Below, piece after piece: positions 20,842 through 32,095 of a stretch of DNA of 64,000 nt (its first letter is position 1; each line of letters starts with the position of its first letter). This DNA comes from Glycine soja. Its lineage: Eukaryota > Streptophyta > Magnoliopsida > Fabales > Fabaceae. The stretch is taken from positions 22,072,790 through 22,136,789 of the forward strand of contig NC_041003.1 of the NCBI RefSeq assembly GCF_004193775.1. The letters run 5' to 3'. The notes below the pieces were generated by a model that saw nothing but the letters and a program-made list of their open reading frames with translations, was not told the DNA's origin and ran no database searches. The position numbers and the translations under genes were made by a program.

Positions 20842-22700
20842 GCAATTCTCCTCCTCGAATCTCAGCTAGCCTGCATCAATCAGACTTTGCACCTTATGTT
20901 TCAGGGTCATACAATGCTCAATGGAATGGCCCGGAACTCCCCCATGATAAGCATATGTCATGTTGGGGTTGTGTCCTCAAGAAAATGGAGGTTGAGGAAC
21001 CTTTGTTGGGATTATGGCTACCATTGCATTATTGAGTAGATATGGGAGTAAGTTAGCATACGACACCGGAATTGGGGTGAATTCTACAAGCTTCTTTTTT
21101 GGAAAATTCCTTCCCTGATTGGTGTTTTGGTTCGTGTTAAGGGAGGTGTTTGGTATCGCATGTACGACAGGTGGGTTTTGTGGCCGATTTAGGGGTGGCC
21201 TTTGTGGATGATTGGGTGTTCTTGGCTGATAGGGTGGTGGGTAATGAGAAGGGCTGATATTGGCAGAGTATTGATATTGTGGAGCTAGTGGGAAATTTGG
21301 CCATGTAGGAATGGCAGTCATAGCATGGGTTCCTCCCTCCTTCTTATTCTTTCCATTTGCTCCAAGCTTCCTATTCATCAAAGCAGGATAATCAAATTTG
21401 CCTCTTCACAGACCCACTTCAATCCTTTCGCTAGGGAACACTAAATCGACAAAGCTTGAAGGCATGTAACCCACCATCTTCTCATAGTAGAACGCTGGTA
21501 ACATGTCTACTATCATTGTTATAATCTCCCTCTCCATCATTGGGGGTGCTACTTGAGCTACCAGATCCCTCCACCTTTGGGCGTATTCTTTGAAAGATTC
21601 ATGCTCCCTCTTAAACATGTTCTGTAGTTGCATTTTATCTGGAACCATATCAGAATTGTACTGATACTGCCCAATGAAGGCAACCATTAGGTCTTTCCAG
21701 GAACGGACCCGAGAAGACTCCAGATTGGTGTACCAGGTGATGGCTGCCCAAATAAGACTTTCCTGGAAGAAATGCATCAAAAAATTTTCATCTTTTGCGT
21801 ATTCCCCAATTTTCTTGCAGTACATCTTTAAGTGATTCTTGGGGCAAGTAGTTCCCTTGTACTTATTGAAGTCCGACACCTTGAACTTCGGAGGAATTAC
21901 CACATCGGGCACTAGGCACAACTCTGCCATGTCAGCAAAGGCATAATTTCCGCCTCCTACAATGACCCTTAGCCTTTCCTCTATATCATCCAATTTCTCC
22001 TTTTCCACCATAGCAGGAGGGACTCTTCCCACCGCAAAATTCAAGGGTTGTGATTGTGGGCGATACTGAGGGCCCCCCAAAGTGTTTGGCAGGGGTACGC
22101 CACCAAATGCTTGCCCCTCAATAGCATATCCAAGGCAAGGCTCAGAGTCAGCTAGAGTATGGTCTCGAGGTACTTCATGTGTCTCCCCCATGGGTTGAGG
22201 GACCTATGCCTGACCAGATTGGGTTGTTTGCTCTCAATGAGTATAGGAGTGGAGTTATTGACATTCTCATCAGGAGCGTGTGCAACATTGGGTGGTGTAT
22301 AGTTGGGAGGCAAGCCATATGGTGGGAAGGAATTCTTGTTCTGAACTTGCACAAAATGGGGGCCGCTCGTACTTCCTAATGCTTCGCCTCCCTACCCTAC
22401 CATATCCGAGACTGGAGGATTTACTTGATTGAGGCTAGATGGGTAAGTCGGATCCACCTCAGTGGCAGTACTTGTGGCAACGACTGTAGTCGTGTTGACC
22501 TCCATCATTTTTCTTATACTCATCATGGCTTGCATCATTATGGTCATTTTATCTTTCATGGCCTCCATGTCAGCCTTCATCTGCTCTTGCACCTCCTCTA
22601 TTTCACTCATTACTCTAGCTCTAACACGCGTTCGATAAGGGCACTGTAAAGCGTGTTCTTTCCTTATGATTACAATAATTACTCTTCTAATTTCAAGGAA
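20842..22700 (-). pseudogene. gag: Ogre/Tat gag, minus strand
   Basis: On the minus strand the frame carries VQEQMKADMEAMKDKM (coiled coil near 22600), then after frame breaks DIEERLRVIVGGGNYAFAD, CLVPDVVIPPKFKVSDFNKY, CPKNHLKMYCKKIGEY, FFQESLIWAAITWYTNLE, SWKDLMVAFIGQYQYN, EHESFKEYAQRWRDLVAQV, MVDMLPAFYYEKMVGYMP. It is collinear with the plus-strand gag at 58200-60165. A stop at about 21408 is followed by a Pro-rich tail and the knuckle-like YHGGVPGHSIEHC (about 20900-20950). The frame then ends at the 268-bp repeat, where protease and pol should follow. The exact start is unclear. Confidence 0.8.
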
Positions 22701-22904
22701 AGAATGCAATGAGCAATGCATCCAAATGTGAAAAGAAAAAAAAACATGGATGTATGTGAATGATATATTGTTGAAGTATTGCAAGTTTTACACAGGACAT
22801 TCAGCAGAACATAGGGTCGAATCAAATCAGATTTTCATTAAAGCAACATGGTTCATCACATCTTGTCAGAGTCAAAGTGAAACTAGAAATAAAACATAGA
22901 CATC

Positions 22905-22960
22905 AATAGTCCTCAATTTTGTAAATTTTTTAGCTCAATCATGTGTTGGCAGTAGCCAAA
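22905..22960 (-). pseudogene. C-terminal end of Ogre ORF1
   Basis: Minus-strand FGYCQHMIELKNLQN then stop matches the end of the plus-strand ORF1 (INYCQHMIDLM) at 57950-58007. It marks the join to MULE sequence at about 22960. Between it and gag (22700-22905) is the short inter-ORF spacer. Confidence 0.65.
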
Positions 22961-25900
22961 GAAGCTATGTAAATAGAGTTGAAAAACACTTATTGTTGAT
23001 ATGACGAAGTCCATGGTGAAGCCAAGAAACATTCTGCTAACTCTAAAGGAACACAATGTCAATAGTTGTACGACCATTAAACATATATACAATGCAAGAA
23101 GTGCATTCCGTTCTTCCATAAGAGGAAGCGATCTTGAAATGAAACATCTGATGAAGCTTCTTGAACTTGATCAGTATATTTGTTGGCACAAAATAAAGGG
23201 TGAAGACATGGTTTGTGATATCTTTTGGTGTCACCCTAATGCAGTGAAGTTATTCAATGCATGTAATTTGGTGTTTTTGATAGAAAACACCTACAAAACA
23301 AACCGGTACAGACTCCCACTACTCGATTTTGTTGGGGTGACACCGACTGGGATGACATTCTCTGCCGGTTTTGCATATGTGGAGGGTGAACATGTTAATA
23401 ATTTGGTCTGGGCTTTACAACGCTTTCGAGGCCTTTTTTTAAAAGTGTGATGCCCTCCCTAGAGTTATTGTCACTGACAGAGACCAAGCATTGTTGAATG
23501 CAGTGAAGGCTATATTCCCTGACTGTACAAATTTGTTGTGCAGCTTTCACATAAACAAGAATGTGAAGGCCAAATGTAAATTAGTAATTGGGCAAAAAAA
23601 ATGCTTGGGATTATGTCATGGATTGTTGGGGATGTCTGACTGATTGTCCTTCAGAACAGTAGTTTGATGAATGCCTGAAGAAGTTCGAAATGGCTTGCAC
23701 ACCTTGGCCAATGTTTATTGACTATGTCAAGGAAACATGGATAATAGCACACAAGGTAAAATTTGTTTCCACCTGGACTAATAAGGTGATGCACTTAGGA
23801 AACACAACAACAAACAGGTATAAAATTGTTCAACTATTTCTATTAATGTTGATGAATTGATGGAATTGTATTATTGTATATGTTTATTTTTATCTGTGTA
23901 TTTGAAATGTAGGGTTGAATCTGCTCACTCATCTTTAAAAAGATTGTTACAAAATAGCCTTGGAGACTTTATGTAGTGTGTGGGATGCCATGAACAACAT
24001 GATTACGTTGCAGCACATGGAGATTAATGCATCATTTGAAACAAATACACATGTCGTTGGACATGTCTTCAAAAAAACCTTATATAGGAGGCTTCTTGGA
24101 ATGGTTTCAAGGTATGCTTTTGATGTGCCATTATTTTCTCCTATTCCTTAACCTTTCTGGCACCATTTTAATTACTGATTAGTCTTAATTGTCAAATTAA
24201 TTAGGCAGTTTTATTATTTGGGCTCATTCAGCTAATTTGATGTTTTTAATCTAATTTCAGGAATTAATGAAGCATTGGGCTTAATCCGAATTTTGGTTGT
24301 GGACTTGAAGAGGGCAAATAGAGCAACGTTTACCTTAGTTAATTTCTAATTAGGAGATTGCAATTTTATTTTATGTTGTTTAGTGTTTATTTCGTTTTGG
24401 GCCAGAATAATGTAATAGGGCCCAGTGACTTTGAGTGACCCTTATAAATAGCAGCCTTGGGATTCGTGTAAGGGGGTGATTCTGTTATTCTATTATTCAG
24501 GAGTTTTAGGGTTTTACGTTTTAGCTTTGGAATACTGTTCACGTTAAGGCATTTTCCAATTTTCTGCTTCTAATTGCAATTTCGTTTTTATTTCTTCTTC
24601 TGCCTTTAGTTTCATTTATGTTTTCTGCCCTTAGCTTCGTTTATGTTTCTGCTTCTAGTTTCATTTATGTTTTCTGCTTTTATTGAACTTATGGAAGGCT
24701 AAATTTCTAGTGTTATTTCCCTCTGAGGATGAAGCGTAACTCTCTTTGAGGTTCTATTTTTAATGTTGCTCTCCTATCGGTTTTCCCTTCACCAATTAAC
24801 CCACATGCGTTCTGTTAATCTGTGCACGCTTCATGTTCAATTAATTGCCTCTGTGCTTAAATTGCGTTCGTGCTTAATGAACAAGGGGTTAATTGGTGTA
24901 TGTGTTGCTTAATCACATATTGACAGCCCTAAGTTGATTTTCGCTTAGTAAATTAAATTAGGGTTGGATTAAGTGGTTAACTGCCAGGGGTGAAATCCTC
25001 ATAACCTAGGATAAGAGAATGACTTTTGAATCAGAGGAAACAACATGTTTTTACTATTATTGATTTCGTATTCCAATCTACTTGTTCTTAAATTCATGAA
25101 ACAAACACCCCCCCCCCAATTGTTACTGTCATGACGAAGCATATTATGAACATTTGGTTAGTCATTGCTCGTTGGGAAACGACCAAGGATCACTTCCTAG
25201 TTACTACATTTTAATGTTTATTTGATTCAGGTACGGCTTCGATCAGCTTTAAAGCAGATTGCTGTTGAATTAGAGCATGTTGAATATGCTGGCAAGAATC
25301 CCTCAAGTTGTGGTTGTGTGGCGAGAACCACGCTTGGTCTTCCTTGTGCTTGTGAGCTATCCAAATATGTTGGTGGTTGCATCCCACTGGATTTAATCCA
25401 TATGTTTTGGAGGAGACTAATCTTTTTATACCAAGGGTTATGTGAGCCCGAAGTGAGCATTAAGGCAGAAATAGAAACAATATCCAAAAGATTCGAAGAA
25501 CTTGATTTTTGTGGCAAGTTTACTCTGAAGACTAAACTTTGGGAAATTGCATACCCTGATCAGAATTCGATGTGTCCTCCTCTAGCAAAGGTTAACACAA
25601 AGGAGGCACCGAAGAAAGCTATGAGCAGGAACCCAAGGTCTACAAAGCGCGATCCATCTTATTGGGAGTATGTAGATGCCTTTGAATCTATGCAAAATAG
25701 AAATTCGTCGGTGAGGCGTACTACATCATCCTCTGAGCAACCGAATCGAACAACGATGATGCCCATGTTAGACCAGTTTCAGCCATTTATGCACGACTTC
25801 ATTGATAAGATTGTTGATGTCAAAGCTGATGGTAACTGTGGATATCGATCGGTTGCCAGTTTATTAGGTATGGGTGAAGACTCTTGGTCAGTGGTCCGCA

Positions 25901-26533
25901 ACCATCTACTTAAAGAACTTAGCAAATTCTCAGAAGACTATATCAAGCTCTTTGGTGGCATGGAGAGATTTAAGGAATTAAGGATGTCACAACTTGTTGA
26001 TGGGATAACTAAGGTATGTAATTTATGTATTTGATTTTTAAGACTTAACTTTACAATTATGTTTGACGTGTATATTTGTTTCATTTAGGTGACTACGAAT
26101 AAGTGGATGGATATAACGGACATGGGACATGTCATTGCATCAAGATATAATGTAATCATTGTATCCTTGTCTAAACAACAAAGCACAACATTCTTTCCTC
26201 TTAGAAGTCAACCGTTGGCAAATTCTTCATTGCATCATATAATTTGTATCGGTCATGTGTATGGCAATCATTTTGTTGAGTTACATTGTAGATATGAAGT
26301 GTTTTTTTTTATATTTATGCAATGAGTTTTGTAGGATTGAGTTAACACTTTTTTCGCATGTACAACATGTTTATTTAAAAGAACGTTATCCCTTACCGCC
26401 TGTAACATTGTTATGGTCTAGCAATTGTCATCCTCAGGCGAAGCCATGGCCAAATCCATATATTAGCAGAATGCAGCATTTCAAGAGCTTTGTGATGTTC
26501 AAGAGAGACTATGTTGACATAAATGATGATTGA
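22961..26533 (+). pseudogene. MULE transposase-OTU fusion gene, copy 1 (5' truncated, LTR-interrupted)
   Basis: Begins in mid-gene (DMTKSMVKPRNILLTLKEHN) where the Ogre fragment ends; the FAR1-like N-terminus is missing. The MULE transposase core follows, but the first catalytic Asp is replaced (LIENTYKTN, Glu codon 23283-23285; copy 2 has LIDSTYKTN). VTDRD (second Asp) and CSFHI follow across frameshifts near 23447 and 23590. Intron 23818-23912. A solo LTR (24121-25245) splits the next exon exactly at RYAL/K. Downstream are the zinc-binding SWIM-like CGCVARTTLGLPCACEL and an OTU-type protease core DVKADGNCGYRSV with Cys intact. Exon ends 26013; next exon 26089 with GHVYGNHFVEL (OTU His). The last intron has lost its GT donor. 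The stop is at 26531-26533. Confidence 0.85.
24121..25245 (+). mobile_element. Solo LTR, Calypso/Athila type, in MULE copy 1
   Basis: 1125 bp from TGATGTGCC to CTTCGATCA, flanked by the exact 5-bp duplication GCTTT (24116-24120 and 25246-25250). It matches the LTR 60166-62955 apart from that copy's nested insertion. No primer site or internal sequence is attached, so it is a solo LTR. It sits in a coding exon of the transposase. Confidence 0.93.
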
Positions 26534-26722
26534 ACATGTAATTTATAATGACTGATCGTTTTGAATTGGATATTCACATTTATGTGTCTTTGTATATTTG
26601 TTACGTTCACAACAAAATTATTAATTAATTCTAAAAAAGCATGTATGATATATCGTTGTCTGAGTTGACAACACGTTGTGAAAAAACGTGTATGATAAAT
26701 TGTTGTCTGCATTAACATAAAT
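26534..26722 (+). other. 3' flank of MULE copy 1
   Basis: AT-rich. Two similar stretches (near 26636-26662 and 26684-26710, ATGATA-AT-GTTGTCTG) repeat. The hAT element target duplication AACATAAA is at 26715-26722. Confidence 0.4.
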
Positions 26723-27325
26723 AGGGGTGGGAATAGGCCAGGCCAGGCTTTGAAAGGCCTGAGCTTAGTCTACGATGAATCTTTGAGGCTTGAGCCTGGC
26801 CTATAGCCTATCAAAGGTTTTTATTTTGGCTCGACCAGACCTTTTTAAAAGTTTGGCCTGGCCTGATAGCCTTTTTAAAAGCCTTCTTCACAATAAATAT
26901 TTAATAATTTATGGAGTAGGAATGTAATAGGAAAGTTAAAGAAAAAGGAAAGTCAATCAAAATAATGAGGAATATAAAAGGGCACATGACTCACACCTAA
27001 ATTGCAATTAAAGTCATTGATTATAGGAATAGAAGTTATGGAGCAGTAATGTGTAATCAAAGTCTGATAGTTTCAAAAATAAATTAATTGTATCCAAAAA
27101 ATAATATTATATATTGGTACCCAAAAAATAATATAAGTATATATATAGGCCGGCCTATCAGGCTTATAAGGCTTTTTAATAAGCCTAGACCTGGTCTATT
27201 TAATTTAATAGGCTTTTAAAAAAGCCTGAGCCTAACCTTTTAATTAAATAGTCCAATTCAGGCCAGGCTTTATATAGGCCAGATCATAGGCCCCTGTAGG
27301 CTAGTCTGACCTATTCTCACCCCTA
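26723..27325. mobile_element. hAT-type MITE, 603 bp
   Basis: Ends are inverted: TAGGGGTGGGAATAGGCCAG at the left and its near complement at the right (…ACCTATTCTCACCCCTA). An exact 8-bp duplication AACATAAA flanks it (26715-26722, 27326-27333), the length typical of hAT insertions. The interior is full of AGGCC/GGCCT words and carries no coding frame, so it is non-autonomous. Confidence 0.9.
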
Positions 27326-27489
27326 AACATAAAGCACGTGAAAGGACCTTGCATAGCATGACTGCACATGCAGATCTGATGCAAGATAAAGCGTGTCACG
27401 TCATTGGTGTAGTTGACAACACATACAGAAAGCATGTGCATGCATATTTTTAATCTTTAAAAAATGCAGCACTTATATTAAAACTCATC

Positions 27490-27497
27490 TATATATA
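27490..27497 (+). promoter_or_regulatory. TATA box of PB1-like exon
   Basis: TATATATA 65-72 bases upstream of the ATG at 27562, with a C/A-rich untranslated leader between. Confidence 0.5.
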
Positions 27498-27561
27498 TGA
27501 CACAACCTAACACTGTAAAAAACCACAAGTTTCAGTCGTAACCCAACTCTTACAAAAAACT

Positions 27562-27808
27562 ATGGCATTCTTGGGAGAGACAAGCAGTCAGACAATTGTG
27601 AACTCCACATTAGGTTTTAGTTTTCCAAATGGATCCATTATTCACAACGACAGTGGTGTTTCCTTTCAAGCTTCCACTCCAGTTCCCATTCGAGTACCTA
27701 ACTGTTGTGATTTTCAAACGTTAAAAACTAGAATACACAATACCCTTAAGCTAACCAACAAGCAATTTTTGGATGAAATTTACTACCGGCAACCTTTCAC
27801 ATATACAG
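27562..27808 (+). pseudogene. First exon of a MULE-associated PB1-like protein
   Basis: From ATG 27562 the frame reads MAFLGETSSQTIVNSTLGFS, then VPIRVPNCCDFQTLKTRIHN and DEIYYRQPFTYTG, ending at a clean donor CAG/GTAATC (27808/27809). The pattern (a short strand, then a basic helix FQTLKTRIHN) resembles the N-terminal PB1/MuDR-type domain at the start of some legume MULE proteins; this is recognition from memory and moderate in certainty. No second exon is found downstream. It lies between the MULE-OTU gene and the convergent PMD gene. The second MULE/PMD module has nothing similar at this place. Confidence 0.5.
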
Positions 27809-28933
27809 GTAATCAATTTTGTCCTTGTTGCAAAATAACATGAGTTAGTTGTAGTATTTGATGCAAATTTAATTTCGTTCGACTATGTTCAAGTTAATGT
27901 GCTGTTTGAATTCATGTATCGCATAATCGTTCTTTTTTCTGGAAATGGAAGATGAGTTGTCGTTCTCTATTAAATTTAAACTCGAGTAGTTCATTTTTTT
28001 AAAAGAAACTACTATAAAATTAAATTTAATTAAAATATATTTTGACATCAATTAAAAATAATTTAATGTTGAACTAATTAAAAATATTTAACAAAGTATA
28101 TTTAACTCTGATGCAAAATATGGAAATCAAGAAAATAAATAAATTATATGAGTCAATTAATAATTTAATATGATGTATAATGCTTCAAATGAGAAGCTTT
28201 TATTTTTTAGTCTCTCAAATTAGAAAGTTTTATTTTTTAGTCTCTTAAAATAAAATATAAATGTTACGCCTAATTATAAAATTATAAAATATAAATACGG
28301 ATTTTTATTTGAGGAGAGAAACTAAAAAAAAAATTAATTTGACAAAATAAAATTATAAAATTTTTTTTGCAGACTAAATAAATGTTTTTGTTTTGTTTCA
28401 GTGACTAAAAATATAATTAAACCTTAATAGAATTAGGGGTAATTTTTATGAGAACCAACTAATTGTTTGAGGCTATATTTTGGGAAAGAAGTGTTTTTTT
28501 TAATTAACATGAAAAAAACTAATTATAAGCTAGTTGAGCTTAATTTTGACTGTTTCAATTGATGAGCCTATCATTAGTTTGATTTGTTATTAATTTATTT
28601 TGTCGAGCCCTTGCATATTTAAAAAAACATATTTAATAGGCAGCGAGTTAATCACAATCCTATAATTATACCTAGTATAGCAATAATTAAATTTTAAAAC
28701 ATTTTTGAAAACACACTTTTCAAAAAATTATTTAACAGGCAGCGAGTTGATCACAATCCTAATATCATCCATTAAGCTAGATTAGGCAAACGGAATACAC
28801 AATCAATGGAAATAAATAAAACTAACATTACTAATGGAAATAAATAAAACCAACATTACTAATGAGTAATGAAATGGGTTCAAGTACAATAATTGTATAT
28901 ACATCGAATATCTATATAAAATATGTAAATAAA
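27809..28933. other. AT-rich intergenic sequence with small repeats
   Basis: No gene. Two copies of GGCAGCGAGTT-ATCACAATCC occur at about 28638 and 28738. ACTAATGGAAATAAATAAAAC recurs in tandem at about 28829-28865. A TTTTTTAGTCTCTCAAAT-like end at about 28205 and its inverse at about 28310-28335 may mark a small foldback element. Confidence 0.4.
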
Positions 28934-31900
28934 CTATGCCTGATCCGTACGCCGCCTGCGTCGAGACCTAACATATACTAGGTGGTCCTATGTGACACTC
29001 CTAGCCATCCTGAGGCATTCTTCGATCACCTCATGTATTGATGAGCCTAGTGTGACCACCCCTAGGCTTAGATGGCGCTCCAACCTCTCAACAATCCCAT
29101 AGCAAACTTCATGTTAAATACAAAACAAACAGATTAGACAAATTATTATGAAAATATTGACGTAAATGACGTAAATTATTAGTATTACTTACCACTGCAA
29201 GTCTAGGCTCGTCCACAGCGGGCCTTGCAGATGTCAAGGGTGCTCCTGGCTCTAGCACGTGAGGGATATCTGTCTATGGGACCTGAGGGACCACTCGGGG
29301 CTACGGAGCATGACCATCTGGCAGAGGATCTGATGCCTGGCCTGGTGTCATGAAAGGATGCGAAATGCGGAAGAACCATTCTATGTAGTCGCTGGTACAT
29401 TGACCCGGCACAACGCACACCTCACCTGCTGCAACCATATGATCCGAATAGTGCATCCATCTATCATGTATATCATCATACGACACCCATGAATTGTAGA
29501 AGAAAATGCCTTTGGTGTTTTGATGATGATCATGATGATTTGATGCAAATGATGCAAATGGGCTTTTCAAGTTTAAATTCAAGACAATGATTCAAGAATA
29601 CAAGCCACAACATCAAGATGATCACTATTATTTTAGGAAGGGAATTCCTAATTGATATAGCAAAAGGTTTGGCCAAGTAATTTAAGTTAAAAAGTGTTTT
29701 TCAAAAGATTTACTCTCTGGTAATCGATTACCAGAGGATGTAATCGATTACCAGTGGCAAAAAATGCTTTACAATAGCTACTAAATATTTGAATTCAAAT
29801 TTTAGCCTGTCTAATCGATTACACAATATTGGTAATCGATTACCAGTAGTTAATAAACGTTTTAATTCAAATTTAAAAAGCTGTAATCGATTACACAAAT
29901 CCTGTAATCAATTACCAGACAAGATTTTCAGAAAAATGTTTCTAAGAGTCACAACTTCTCAAAAGATTTTTACATGACCACCAATGGTCTATATATATGT
30001 GACTTATAACATGAATTTGCTCAGAGTTTTTAAGAACAACAAGTTTTTATTCTCTCAAAGAGCAAAATCGTTTTATCCTCTTAAGAATTCCTTGGCCAAT
30101 CCACTTGCAATTCATTAAGGAATCATTTGAGTGCTCAGATTGTAAAATCTATCTCTTTCAAGAGAGATTCATTCTTCTTCTCTTTCTGATTCTCTAAGGG
30201 ATTAAGAGACCGAGGGTCTCTTGTTGTAAAAGAATTCTAAAAACAAAGGAAGGATTGTCCTTGTGTGTTTAGAACTTGTAAAAGGATTTTACAAGATAGT
30301 GGAACTCTCAAGCGGGTTGCTTGGGGACTGGACGTAGGCACAAGGGTGTGGCCGAACCAGTATAAATCTGAGTTTGCACATTCTCTTCCCTTAAACTCTT
30401 TTATTTATTATTGTTTTATATTTATATTCAGATTGTTCTATTTGAATCAATATTTAAGAAGTTCATTATTAAGGGAATTTGTAACTTGAATAGAAAGTGA
30501 AATAGAATTTTAATTGGGGAAATAGTTTGTAATATCTTAATTCAACCCCCCCCCCTTCTTAAGATATCTGAGGCTACTTGTCTAACATGAATCAACAAGC
30601 GGAGCAGGAATGGTCTGGGTGTATCCAAACTACCGCATGACCCTCTCTGGTCGGTAATACACAGCAACAGGCCCCCAACGCAAGAGATTGGAATAACATG
30701 AAATCATATGGAAGTCCCAAACCAGTCGGTGCTCCCCATATGGGATCCAACAAACATCTGGAATCTTCTTCGTAGCAATGCACCTACAGGCACGCGGTGA
30801 ATCCTCGTCATAGTCCGGATCAGCAGTGGACTCCGCAACTGAGGGAAAGTGCTCGTATATCCAGCACTACAAAGGTAACATGAAAATCATAAATATTAAT
30901 AATGAAAGTCTAACAAAATTTAAAGTTAAACATTGGTAAACCTCAATGAATGAAAAACATGTTTGTTACCTACAGCAGTGTGATGTAACCGCCAAGCTGT
31001 TGGTTGCTGCTGATAGAAGCATCGTTTAGGTGGTCGTACATATGCACCAGCACAGCTACTCCCCAAGCGTACCTCCCGGTCTGACTAAGGTCACGAAGGG
31101 CCTCCAAAAACACAACATGAACATTGGTTGCACTCTTATTAGCAAACAGAGTGCAACCCAGAAGATGAAGAAGATACACGCGAGCTGCAGCTGTCCAATG
31201 ACCTGCCTGGCATCGGCGCTCATAGATATCACGTACCCATTGCAGGCGTATGTATGGTCCATGACATTGCCCTGTCTCAGCCCTGGCAGCCTCTACAAAG
31301 ACCATCAATAAGTCCACCAGCATCTGTACCGCATCATCCACATGCAAGGGCTGAAAGGCATGCAAGTCACCAACCACGGGCAGATGCAGAAGAGATGAGA
31401 TGTTGTCCAGCGTGATCATCACCTCTCCCATAGGGAGATGGAAACTAGACGTCTCCCGGTGCCACCGCTCGACAAACAAAGACAAAAGTCCCCGATCGCC
31501 AGTGTCTACCAAACACATGATCAGAGGACTTAGTCCTGTCCCAACAACTAGCCCCTCAATGGCAGGGACAGGCCTACCTAAACTATGCACCTTCCTCCCA
31601 TGAGAGGATAGCTTCAACTCAGGCCGCTCCTGAATTGAAGTTTAAAGGAACACATAATTCGTTAACATCATCTTATAAAGGAAAACAATTTTCAATCATA
31701 AAGTATAATTAACAACTAACTAAAATTCAATATTATAAATACCTCTCTCGTCCATACACTGTCTGCAACATGATCCGCATACTCGGTCAGCATGGATAGG
31801 TCGCTCGGACCACCCAGAAATCCCTCAGGCTCATCCTCAACAGCCTGTGCGCCTATGTTTGTAGGAGTGTCTGCCCTAGTGTCATGTACATCACCTCCTA

Positions 31901-32016
31901 CCATCGGCTCATCCGCATATACGACAGCCTCAACCAAAGCTCCAACAGCCTCTATCACAAGGACCACTGGCTCATCGTGCTCAGCTGTGATAGCCACTCT
32001 CTGCCTGCGTGCGGAT
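28934..32016 (-). pseudogene. Plant mobile domain (PMD/MAIN-like) gene, copy 1
   Basis: Four exons can be traced on the minus strand by comparison with 51508-53582. Exon 1 (32016 to about 31741) is an acidic linker ending YADHVADSVWTRE; its start is cut by the Athila LTR. Exon 2 (about 31630-30976) holds the PMD core: ERPELKLSSHGRKV, GLSPLIMCLVDTGDRGLLSLFVERWHRETSSFHLPMGE, LHLPVVGDLHAF, LLHLLGCTLFANKSATNVHV, MYDHLNDAS. Its last codon before the donor is TAG. Exon 3 (about 30867-29202) has WIYEHFPSV, CWIPYGEHR and GWFGY-type sequence and is split by a copia solo LTR. It resumes VSYDDIHDRW and EVCVVPGQ. Exon 4 ends at 28934. PMD proteins are nuclear and often carried by MULEs and retroelements; biochemical role unknown. 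Confidence 0.8.
29495..30587 (+). mobile_element. Solo LTR, SIRE-like copia, in PMD copy 1
   Basis: 1093 bp from TGTAGAAGAAAATGCC to GGCTACTTGTCTAACA, flanked by exact TGAAT (29490-29494, 30588-30592). It matches the LTR 5090-6174 on the opposite strand. It contains the TAATCGATTA palindrome cluster (29718-29920), TATATATA at 29990-29997, and a C run at 30546-30555. No primer site follows. Confidence 0.93.
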
Positions 32017-32095
32017 TGTTAGACGATGAATACGACTAACTTTTGTATATAAAACTTGTATAAATTGTATCAAACTCTTTGAATTTATGGCTATT

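Larger units (their letters stand above)
14338..22960 (-). mobile_element. Minus-strand Ogre/Tat element, reduced to 3' LTR, noncoding repeats, gag and ORF1 tail
   Basis: Read on the minus strand from the right: end of ORF1 (about 22960-22905), gag (about 22700-20842), a repeat-rich noncoding region and a purine tract next to the 3' LTR (15560-14338). Pol is absent, removed by an internal deletion. The right end stops abruptly inside ORF1 at its join with MULE sequence, so the 5' LTR is gone. Ogre elements are known for long noncoding regions with minisatellites near the 3' LTR, which fits 15561-20841. The left flank is GTTTG (14333-14337). Confidence 0.7.

Noticed and set aside
22179..22649. 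Plus-strand open frames of 66-74 codons
   Set aside because: They are antisense to the Ogre gag fragment on the minus strand.
29495..30587. Insertion first considered as an integrated pararetrovirus fragment or gene
   Set aside because: Exact 5-bp duplication, TG…CA ends and full-length match to the LTR with tRNA-Met primer site at 5090-6174 identify it as a copia solo LTR.
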